From Eumeta japonica (lineage: Eukaryota > Arthropoda > Insecta > Lepidoptera > Psychidae), in the NCBI GenBank assembly GCA_005406025.1, contig BGZK01002072.1, positions 1-64,000 of the forward strand: a DNA stretch of 64,000 nucleotides, given 5' to 3'. Below, piece by piece: positions 57,286-64,000 of the stretch. Under the pieces are notes generated by a model. It was not told the origin of the DNA. It ran no database searches and worked only from the letters and a program-made list of their open reading frames with translations. The position numbers were made by a program, and so were the translations under genes. Numbering within the stretch: position 1 is the first letter of the stretch; every line of letters begins with the position of its first letter.

Positions 57286-57714
57286 GGCACACGACTAAAA
57301 CTAATTAAACATAATGAAGTGCAATCATATTAAATGTTTTCTTTTAATAATTGTAATATTTAATTTAAATTATAAAAACAATATGCAGAAAAAATAAAGT
57401 TTTTTATGTGAAACAAAAACACAAAATAGTTTTCAAAGGGCAAATCACAAAAACTGAATTAAATCTTACTTTGTAGGGTAGATCATCCACTAACTTACCA
57501 TAATTTTGATGTAATAGTGTGTGCCGACAGAAGAATCTGCCGTTAGCTGGACCGTTGTCTGATCACTGCTCGATTTTCTCCTGTGACCTTTCCACAATCT
57601 TTTGAACGTTATGATCATTATCTGCCACGCTCCGATGAATATGGACTTAAGAATTAACTCGAAAGCTTCCCATCCGGTGACAACTTTTAAAACTTTTCTC
57701 GATTTCGCACCCAT
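42144..57714 (-). CDS. EPHX4-like: Epoxide hydrolase 4-like alpha/beta-hydrolase, probable pseudoenzyme, 6 coding exons
   Basis: Coding exons, 5' to 3': 57714-57499, 56706-56396, 51630-51507, 43758-43674, 43036-42842, 42283-42144. All are GT-AG and in phase, giving 1071 nt, 356 aa plus TAG (human EPHX4 is 362). Residues 15-42 include a hydrophobic N-terminal anchor (FELILKSIFIGAWQIMIITF), as in EPHX3/4, so it is probably a membrane protein. The fold is recognisable from THYYIKIMGVKYHYVETG, VISLDLRGVGGSE, ILIGQGVGGMLTWY, VVIGAPHPNLYWQYP and WPMLPERWL. Family enzymes use Asp in G-x-D-x-G-G, an HGxP oxyanion loop, cap tyrosines and an acid/His pair. Here the nucleophile site is Gly169, HG is replaced by G93-D94, and the cap is very short between PMLPE and SGALNYIR. 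Only His295 is plausibly kept. The frame is open and all splice sites are intact, so it looks like a maintained gene. The C-terminal tail (311-356) is basic and Ala-rich. Exons 4-6 are much richer in G+C than their surroundings. Confidence 0.88.
43156..43425 (+). mobile_element. SINE/LINE-tail family copy in EPHX4-like intron 4
   Basis: Contains 'cagctcgaccggcgaaatcc', 'ttccgctgtttcatttcgtc', 'atatcctattccctctcaag', 'ccagcaacgcactggtgact' and 'gtgtccatggttggcgg', the order seen in the partner copies at 43945, 55170 and 55955. Confidence 0.65.
43945..44250 (+). mobile_element. SINE/LINE-tail family copy in EPHX4-like intron 3
   Basis: Shares with 43156-43425 'gtcgacttggctatcatac', 'tttcctctgttgcatttcgt', 'ttttatcctattcctgccta', 'cggaaacgcactggtgaca' and 'tatccatgggcggcagtgac'. 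The two copies flank exon 4 (43674-43758) in the same orientation. Confidence 0.65.
44830..45320. repeat. Possible retroelement 3' fragment
   Basis: 'agggagtgcttttttagtgg', 'gtaaaaatcccacataaccc', 'ggtcgcgtggccgggtatct' and 'ttacacttcctcaaacc' followed by an A13 run suggest the 3' untranslated end and poly(A) of a retroelement. Family not identified. Confidence 0.4.
46538..47222. mobile_element. TAGGGTTC-ended element, 685-bp copy in EPHX4-like intron 3
   Basis: Starts 'tagggttctaaagacg' and ends 'ttttggctcggaaccctaaa'. Internally it matches the 29.0-30.3 kb copy in reverse ('tattaagcgttatcttcgta', 'acttacgtccttttgttga', 'cttatacgagacacctacg' and the 'ggacggacggacgg' run). Short inverted termini; no ORF. 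Confidence 0.75.
48300..48540. repeat. GAATCG-type minisatellite
   Basis: A purine-rich run of 'gatcgagattgagactgggt', 'cgaaatgggaatagaatcgg' and similar units. Same character as 39385-39500, 39765-39840 and 51230-51420. It ends near 'atgggcggaagccac'. Confidence 0.6.
49580..50008 (+). pseudogene. Orphan endonuclease/exonuclease/phosphatase-domain fragment, Helentron-like
   Basis: A 142-codon frame with YTEGGSKLLKK, LPLILGGDFNIDFN, FLKDELNLDLIS, GTTRYGTTIDAMFSRF and VSYFSYHKPIVSVF. The GDFN and final H-K-P blocks are the magnesium/catalytic signatures of EEP nucleases. This wording is, to my memory, that of short EEP proteins linked in arthropods to PIF1-helicase/Helentron (Helitron2) elements. 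No helicase or Rep domain is nearby, so it is probably a fragment lying antisense in EPHX4-like intron 3. The frame is intact over the domain, so an active domesticated gene cannot be excluded. Confidence 0.6.
51230..51430. repeat. GAATCG-type minisatellite
   Basis: Runs such as 'gaaattgagatcgggaacga', 'ggaatcaaaatcggcagtag' and 'actggaatcgagaattgaat', followed by 'tatttacgcgggtgaagcc'. It lies about 75 bp downstream of exon 3 of the hydrolase gene. Confidence 0.6.
51690..52445 (-). mobile_element. Pogo/Tigger remnant with transposase C-terminus
   Basis: The minus-strand frame from 51913 reads INDLDDIENSNNVTCTPWIP and IKEARIAFNTLRNSLAQIES, the acidic plus 'KEA..A.NTL...' tail typical of Tigger-like transposases. 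The left edge 'gtcgaacctccataagtcga' and the right 'cgaggttttcaacttatcga' suggest inverted ends. It is inserted about 60 bp upstream of the 3' splice site of exon 3 (51630). Confidence 0.55.
53322..53427. repeat. Compound microsatellite (TA)n(TG)n
   Basis: About 19 TA units, then about 29 TG units with one CTG interruption, then TA again. It directly precedes a TAGGGTTC-family copy. Confidence 0.95.
53527..53830. mobile_element. TAGGGTTC-type element, truncated third copy
   Basis: 'tagggttccgacgcc', 'taagcactttagtcgca', 'tgtaactagaaaaacaagta', 'actaaagtgca', 'gcacttatgtccttttgttg' and 'cggcaataactcaaaaac' match 46538-46800 in order. The right terminus is not found. Confidence 0.7.
55170..55310 (+). 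mobile_element. SINE/LINE-tail family fragment
   Basis: 'agatatcctatacctttcaa' followed by 'acaatgcactggtgactcct' and 'ttggtgttccgagt' matches the tails at 43.4 and 44.2 kb. It is then interrupted by 'accgggcacccgcccgggcg'. Confidence 0.5.
55955..56060 (+). mobile_element. SINE/LINE-tail family fragment
   Basis: 'ccgagtgtccatgggcggca' followed by 'ttctggtgactcgcatgctc' and 'ttttgtct' matches the same family's 3' end. Confidence 0.5.
57206..57283. repeat. (TA)n microsatellite
   Basis: Nearly perfect TA repeat of about 78 bp with one TG interruption, in intron 1 of the EPHX4-like gene, about 215 bp downstream of exon 1. Confidence 0.95.
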
Positions 57715-58250
57715 TTTATTATTTTAATCTTAAAGGTTTGTATCGACTGTATGTCGTCGGACACACGAGTGCATTGTATGCGGTAAACAGACAACTGATC
57801 TACTCGAGCATCCTTATCAAAAAAATTTCATTATCGTTCGATCCGTGATTCCAAGGCTAAGGAGAACGACCTCATTATACGACCGAGCGAGACGGATGAA
57901 TTGTCAAAGCTAGTGTTGCCAGTGTTGGTTTACCATTTTATAAAGATTTTATTTTTTGAAATAGGGATGGAGAAAAATTACACATTTTTTGAAATCAATA
58001 ATTGTTCAATAATTTAATGGTTGTGTGCCATTAGTCTTAGAATCAACAACAATTTACTTATCTACCTGATTTCTATTTATACTTACAAAGAAAAGGTCTT
58101 AATCTTTTGAATATATTTGCTAACAGTAATATTTAATCATATTATAAAACATGTAACACGTCATATGAATAAAATCGTTAATTTGACACTCTTTTATTAA
58201 ATTTACTTGTATGTAACTAACTGTGTATACAAATGCAAGAAGTCGATTTC
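57715..58250 (-). promoter_or_regulatory. 5' flank of the EPHX4-like gene
   Basis: The region upstream of the ATG at 57714 must hold the 5' UTR and promoter if there is no further upstream exon. No TATA box was seen. Sequence from about 57840 to 57930 is less AT-rich than its surroundings. Confidence 0.35.
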
Positions 58251-58439
58251 AATTTACTTCCAATTATTCTCGTATCGATTTGTAACTTTGCCAGGGTATT
58301 TAATTTCCATAACAATACAATCGTTTGGTACCATCATACTGATTCGATTATGCAGCCAAGAGGTTGAAAGTGAAATTCTGCAATGATTACTAGTAAATCC
58401 TATGAGCTCATTTGATTTGTGTTGACGAGTCCAATCATA

Positions 58440-58995
58440 ACATTTGAAGACAAGGGTCTGATGAGGCCGAAAGGTGTAACGTGGAATTCGTAAATACCCA
58501 CTAATAAACGTCTCAAGTTTGGACCTCATGGTTTATTTTGACAAATCAAATACATAATTCTTGGTGATAAGGATTTGATCACGTAACCGGGAGGTGAAAA
58601 ACGGATCTTTTGAACGGAGACTTGTAAGCGTAAGCCTCTCTAGTTTGGGTTCATTCATTGGCCTGCCTGATGGTGGAGCTGGAAGATGGATGGCGGAGTG
58701 TGTCTACTCGCCAACTTTTGTCTTTGGTCTCTTTCAGTTTGTTTTCTATTTTCAATACATTACGCTTGGTGAGAAACGCTGATGACAAACGATGGAGTTA
58801 GGAGATGAATATAACCCCTTCACATAGTATCCCATATCATATATGCAACAATTAAAATCCCTCAAGTTTTAATCTGACGGTGTCAATATTTCTAATGCAT
58901 TAAACTTAGTAATTAGGATCTGATGAATAGCCCGGAAGGTTACTAGTAGCTATTCCATAGCTACTAGTAACCTTCTCGAATTTGGGTTCATTTAG
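58440..58995. repeat. Three related hairpin-bearing units
   Basis: Units at about 58440-58540, 58560-58660 and 58900-58995 share the order 'ggatctgatga' (variants at 58458, 58574, 58920), then 'gcccggaaggt'-like, a variable palindromic section, and 'ctcaagtttgggttcatt'-like. The third unit contains a 19-bp perfect hairpin. Non-coding; origin unknown. Confidence 0.5.
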
Positions 58996-59812
58996 TCTGT
59001 TTTGATGACATCAGCACTGGTGCCTTATTGACCGCCGGTTCACTGGTAATGATTCATTCAATAGAGGCGCCATTTACTCGATTATATTAGATTCCTGCTC
59101 AGTTGGATTAAGAAACATTAGAAACAAATACATGAATTTTAGTTCATTACATTGTTATTGACATACTCGCCACTTTGTAATGTTCAATGAGTAAGCGCCT
59201 CAAATAATATAACGTTTGTCAAAAAAATTAGTAGTCAGTATTAGTCATATTAAGAAGTGACGAGTTGATTAATAGCATATAAACAATTGAACAAAAATAT
59301 CGTAATATCAATCGAAGATCAAGTATTGTCGATGGACGTATACGTATATATCGCAATAAATATTTTAAATAAATTACATTATCTTTTAAGTGCGTAACTG
59401 AAAAAAGTTTTATTTTTCATAATTGGGATTTTTATAAATAAATGGACCATGTAGTTTTTGATGTAATGCATGTGTAAAATATTCGTGCTAGATTTTGTTC
59501 CTATTTGACAACTAATTTTATTTATTATGTAACTTATTTTTCTAAGCCGCCCATCTTCCTAAATTCAATTAGAAAATACCAGCAACTATGTTGATATGAA
59601 ATGCTTTTGTGCTAAATCTTTTTTTACCAAACACACGGCTGACATTAGGCTTACATGTGCACTAACTTTAGATTAAGTATTTCTTTACATTCAGAAGATA
59701 ATATTACCACCTTTACATTAGAAACCGACTCACACCCTATGTCGGTACATTAAACGGGAGTTCTCGAATGCAATGTCAGACACACATACCTACAACAGTC
59801 GATTCGTAATAG

Positions 59813-60125
59813 ATGCCGTCCATTGTTAGCGGCACATTCGTTACCGGGTCATTGGATGGGCGCCCAGCACTGCGGCGCCCTCTGGGGCAGGCCGCGGTCC
59901 GTCGCGGAACGAGCGCGATAGGCCCCACCCCGGGCGGCGCTCGACGTAATTACGTGACACTCCTGCCTCGTTCGGGGGTCAGATCGTCCTTTATCCGGGT
60001 TCCCTCGTCGGCACGCCGCCGCCCCGAGACGGCGTCGCGTTCGCTGTTGCGTCATTGTGGGGGTCTTCGGTATATAAAAGGATTTCCGAAAAGTCGACAG
60101 CTCCGCTTTCGGAAATACATGAAAT
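59813..60125 (+). promoter_or_regulatory. CpG-dense block with TATA box, possible promoter
   Basis: 59840-60060 is strikingly GC- and CpG-rich against an AT-rich background. It ends in 'cggtatataaaagg' (TATA box 60071-60080), which in turn abuts a perfect 10-bp inverted repeat. The order fits a plus-strand core promoter. No coding exon could be recognised downstream in the window, so the gene, if any, is unknown. The open frames here are most simply explained by high GC content. Confidence 0.45.
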
Positions 60126-60639
60126 AAACGTATTTGCTTTCTACTCATTTTCAATTTTAACATTTCCCTAGGTTTCATTTTCGTACGGATGAATTATTTT
60201 TTAGAAGTAATTTAGCGAGTGGTCGTCTAATGTGCGACTAAGAAATGCTGAGTTTCATTAAAAAGAAACGGCGAGTTGTATCAAAACAAAAAACGTAAAC
60301 CGTTAGGTTTGGCAGATAATAATGTAATGATAATCTACGATATGCTTTTGTCTATTGTAGTAACCCGTCGAAAAGCACAAACAGTAAATCTAAACGTAAG
60401 TTTTGACAGATATTCTTTTTTTTTTAATTCTGCTGCAACTCGTTGCAGAAGTAATCAATGTTACGTATCTATTAAAAGCTCGGCTAATTTTGTAAACATT
60501 TTAAGAAAAAGCGCCTTTACCAACTTTTTTATGAACATAATTATCATGCCATACTTATACAATATTGTAAAACTACAATAATAGTAAGTTTTACAATTTC
60601 ACATTAAAAGCAATATTCGATATAATAGCTCAGGTGAGA

Positions 60640-61080
60640 CGGCTTCATGTTACTGACGCGTTGCGACGTGTGTAACCGGAGACGCGCGGGCTGCGCGTGC
60701 GATACGTGATGCAGCATTACAAAAACAGAATGGCCACATTCATGCGCCATTTCACTGACAAATCTTCGTCGTCGTGTATACAGTCATGTAATCGGCCGTC
60801 GATAATGTTCCCGATAAGCGTAAAGCGCGATACAATCGCAGCCGCATGCGCGGTCACGTACGTGGCATCTCCATCCCCGACGCGGCGCTCTGTGTCGCGA
60901 CGCCTATCTCGGAAATTATTCGGAGCCGGATCGAGGCGCTCGGGCCGGCGACGACTTCGCGGGCCCTCAATAGGGTGTCGTTCGCGGCCCGATCCTATTA
61001 GCGGGTTTCCTGTTCCGAGAGCCGCCGCCGCAAATCGAATTTGTTCGTGCGATTCCGAGAATGTGTTGCTCAGTCGCATC
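60640..61080. other. CpG-dense block, possible regulatory region or 5' exon
   Basis: About 440 bp rich in CG dinucleotides ('gacgcgcgggctgcgcgtgc', 'ggcgctcgggccggcgacga') and open on both strands (60697-61131 plus, 61079-60717 minus). Neither translation resembles a known family, and both are Arg/Ser-rich as expected of GC-rich non-coding sequence. Confidence 0.35.
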
Positions 61081-61139
61081 GACGATAGCAGGTATGATTC
61101 CTATATTCTCAGTATTAGTGGTAGATCTTAAACAGGGCA

Positions 61140-62670
61140 AACGTATAACTTATGCAATTCTAACGTTACGAAGTTGATTGAAAGCAAACGAAGGCGACAC
61201 GAGATTATAGGTGCCTCTCTGTTCCATACTATTGTTTTCAATTTATCTCTTTTTGTCCACCACACCTTTGTGTTCGGTAGCATATTTTTTACTTGCTACT
61301 TTGCCGCTGCAAAGTCAGGTGTGCAGTATTATGGATTTAAAATTCATTAACATTTGATATTTAAGTGTTAGTTTCCAACACGAATACAGTGGTTTTATGC
61401 TCCAATCTTTGTATTTGCATTCTAAGCATTGCTGCAGGTTGCTGTGTTGATGCGTGTGATTGTCTACTTTGTAGATGCGTGTTGTATATTAAACGTGACG
61501 TGTACGCACTTTATTAGGGTGTGTTACGAATATGCGAACCAAATTTTATAACTTCTCGAATAAAAGAATTTTATCAGAAAGAGCACTTATTCGTGCTGAA
61601 AGTGATTTTTCGGCTTCGATAGTTTTATTGTTCTTTGTTTTGTGTCATATTAACTTCTTTCGACTTTATTAGAGAGTTTTTATAGTGACTCGCAATTTAG
61701 TCTTACACACAAATATTGAGTGCCAGGGTCTAATGTAAAATTATCATCTCCAGAACCTCGAGAAACTAATAATAAGCAAGAACATAATGACGGCCTACAC
61801 AATCACAGCCCAAATATTGATTTTTTATTAAATAACGATATACAAATGTTGATACTGATCGTGGTACTAAGCTAACTAACTACTAAACAACGAAACTATA
61901 AACTAAATGTAGCAAATGAACGTACCTACTAAAATGAAGGAGAGTGGTGTCAAAAGTCTTTTAAAATCATTATGTAGTTAGATATTTGATTCTTGTAAAC
62001 AAAAAAATTCATAAGCTAGGCATGAATAAAGATAAAAACAGTTCTTAGAAAAAATTTCTACAACTTAATGGGGTTAGCTATTCGAAAGGATTTTCAGAAG
62101 TTCGTGGGTTTCTGGCCATTGAGCCTTTTTACATCCCTAATCATTGTTTTAGGAATGAAGACCGGTTATGATTTACAATTTTAGAATCAGACCAGAGGTA
62201 GGACAATTAACTGATCTTGCTTCACTTAGCCTTACATCTAAATATCAAGACCCACTGAAAATATGTAAAATGAAAATAAAAGTTTAAGAACCAACTAGGA
62301 GAAAACTAAAACGTACTTACGGAAAAAGGAATTAAAAAACTAAAATGTGACTGAGGCAAAAAAAAAAGAAAATTTTGGTCAAAAAAGTATTTGTCAATTT
62401 CCACGGCTAATAAGTTGTAAAGTTTAGATGACCTTGAATTTCCAAATGTTAAGTTGTTACCTGCTATCAATCTTATTTATTGTTATATACCAATCCTAGG
62501 TACCTTTTGTAAATTACAGAACAAATTAAAGTACATATTTACATTAATAAGATTTTAATAAAACAATTACGGCAAAATAAAATCACAATAATTCTGGTAC
62601 AATAGGTTGGTACATAAATAGAATATCATTTTTGAACAGTGTCAGGCCATAAAGCGGTCATAGATTTTCG
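61140..62670. other. Intergenic, no gene recognised
   Basis: AT-rich, with no supportable ORF, RNA gene or repeat boundary. Confidence 0.4.
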
Positions 62671-62674
62671 TTCC

Positions 62675-62880
62675 ATAAATCCGTGGAGGCTAGCTGTTAT
62701 TTTTTTAATCTGCCGTCGGCGTGCAGCGGGAGGCGAGCATTAGCATGCGGCGGCGCGCGCCGTAACTGCGTTACAGAGCGGTACAATGGCGAGGGCCACT
62801 CGTTACCTACTTGACTGTGTAACTTCGTTTGCTACCAGCGCCCCCTGCCGGCAGCTACGCCGGTGTGCTGTAGAGCGTAG
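62675..62880. other. Short CpG-rich block
   Basis: 'ctgccgtcggcgtgcagcgg', 'gcatgcggcggcgcgcgccg' and 'agcgccccctgccggcagct' stand out in an AT-rich region. There is no ORF of note. It could be a regulatory island or part of a repeat. Confidence 0.3.
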
Positions 62881-63589
62881 AGGACATGTAGAATTTCGGT
62901 AGCATTTTTATTGCGCCTATCTAAATTTATAGTTTTTTTTATGTGTTTCCGTAAATTGCTTTAGGTATACCTGCTTAGAATTCGGTGAACTGTACTAATG
63001 TCGACAAAAATTATATTTGTCTGATAACAGCCGTCTGTTATCAGATGTCTGTGATCACATTTACAATATCTCATAAGTCATATTGAAAACATCTGTATGC
63101 ATCTGTATGGAATTTATCTTCCTATCGTTAGCTCCCTAGGATGCAGCTCCTTGATTAGCTACTATTTATATATTGACTTACGACAAGCAGAAAACGATAG
63201 GCGTATTGCCAAAAGACGTTTGAAGATTGATTTGCACACGTAAGTGACTAATTGCCTATGATCAGTCTGACTATGATGATGTTTCTACCACAACTGTAGG
63301 TGCATAGAATGTTTTAAATAGATGCTATTAGCCGTCGAAGAGTTTCTTTATTGTTAATACAAATTTTATAATTTCCGTAGTGTTGTTAACTTTCGTTAGA
63401 CCTTTTAATTAAGTAAATTGATTTATATAGTGTATACTCCGAAACTATAATACAAGCTGAAGGATTATTACTGCTAATTCTTCTTGAAAGTAAGTTAATT
63501 TAATGTAGGTATTTATCATAATTATAGAAATCAGGGTATTTTCGTATATCCTATTAGGTAGGGAAAATGCTTAATCTACGAACAAGGAC

Positions 63590-63915
63590 GTCGTGTCAGG
63601 TGTGTATAATCCCGTCGTAGAGACATAAGTACACTTCGACAAAATTTTACATTTTAGTTTCATGGCCTCGGAACTCAAGCCCTTCATGAGGGGTCCGTGC
63701 AGGTGGAAAGATTATAACAAGTCCGTTATCACCGATGCGGAGTCACCGTCCGACACCGGTTGCTTAACGTATACTTCGAGGCACCCAACGAGCGGTTTCA
63801 CTTTGCCTAAATTATAAAATTAATTGGTCAATCGGCCCGTGGTCAGGATTCGAACCCGCGTACTCTTTAATTGGAAGGTAACGGGCTCATCGTTCGGCCA
63901 ACGCTCACGAGTAAC
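63590..63915 (-). mobile_element. tRNA-derived SINE
   Basis: Minus-strand reading starts 'gcgttggccgaacgatgagc' (box A-like) with box B-like 'gggttcgaatcctg' about 45 bases on. The body is 'aaagtgaaaccgctcgttgg', 'gtgcctcgaagtatacg', 'ggtgactccgcatcgg' and 'cacggacccctcatgaaggg'. It lacks a cloverleaf acceptor stem, so it is not a functional tRNA. Confidence 0.65.
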
Positions 63916-64000
63916 GAACAATGAATCTGCTAAAATGGAAATTTCGAGCGAAATCTGTTCGATTTTTTTTAATGACTCTTGTGTCAGCCGCTCCCTCGTT

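Noticed and set aside
59813..60178. Overlapping 104-aa and 109-aa ORFs in the CpG block
   Set aside because: The minus-strand frame spans the TATA box and both are explained by GC richness. Promoter-like sequence is the better reading.
60697..61131. Overlapping 144-aa plus-strand and 120-aa minus-strand ORFs
   Set aside because: Both are Arg/Ser-rich by-products of high GC content, with no family resemblance or splice support.
63835..63910. A tRNA gene on the minus strand
   Set aside because: Same reasoning: a promoter-like head only, continuing into a long SINE body.
1..64000. CRISPR arrays, bacterial operons, phage genes or integrated virus genes
   Set aside because: None seen. Gene structure is eukaryotic throughout, and the repeats are transposons and microsatellites. 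The reverse transcriptase is of non-LTR type.

Overview
The window looks like nuclear DNA of an insect, most likely a moth or butterfly (Lepidoptera). It is AT-rich, with short exons separated by large introns. It carries repeat families of a kind I associate with lepidopteran genomes: dispersed TAGGGTTC-ended repeats, tRNA-type SINEs, a SINE/LINE tail family with the phrase gtgtccatgggcggc, and mariner and pogo/Tigger remnants. The order is inferred from these repeats and from gene structure, not from a database match.

Three multi-exon protein genes can be assembled end to end from splice sites and phases. (1) Slu7, minus strand, 16933 to 6380: 12 coding exons, 580 codons, a second-step pre-mRNA splicing factor with an intact CCHC zinc knuckle. 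(2) An adhesion GPCR of subfamily A (ADGRA3/GPR125 type), plus strand, 20456 to 36848: 9 coding exons, LRR-Ig-HormR-GAIN-7TM plus a very long cytoplasmic tail. As written it has two one-base frame breaks, one in a GAIN exon and one just before a masked C-terminal T-E-T-T-V PDZ ligand. (3) A membrane-anchored alpha/beta-hydrolase of the epoxide hydrolase 4 type, minus strand, 57714 to 42144: 6 exons, 356 aa. It appears to have lost its nucleophile, oxyanion motif and most of its cap, and so looks like a pseudoenzyme. Slu7 and the ADGRA gene are divergent across about 3.5 kb. The ADGRA and hydrolase genes are tail to tail across about 5.3 kb of repeats.

The rest is mostly transposon-derived. 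From 1 to about 4.1 kb lies a decayed Jockey/Daphne-like non-LTR retrotransposon on the minus strand, with a second fragment of the family at 17.68-18.15 kb. Other elements are a 450-bp MITE with about 40-bp inverted ends (5431-5880), two mariner derivatives, pogo/Tigger transposase remnants, a foldback-like repeat pair, three copies of a TAGGGTTC-ended element, several SINEs, GAATCG-type minisatellites and an orphan endonuclease fragment resembling Helentron-associated EEP domains. The last 6 kb has no gene I can call. It holds CpG-dense blocks (one with a TATA box and an adjoining perfect hairpin) and a set of hairpin-rich repeat units.

The three genes do not form a pathway; they are neighbours only. 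Exon coordinates were worked out by hand from GT/AG sites, phase continuity and family similarity. Repeat boundaries are approximate.
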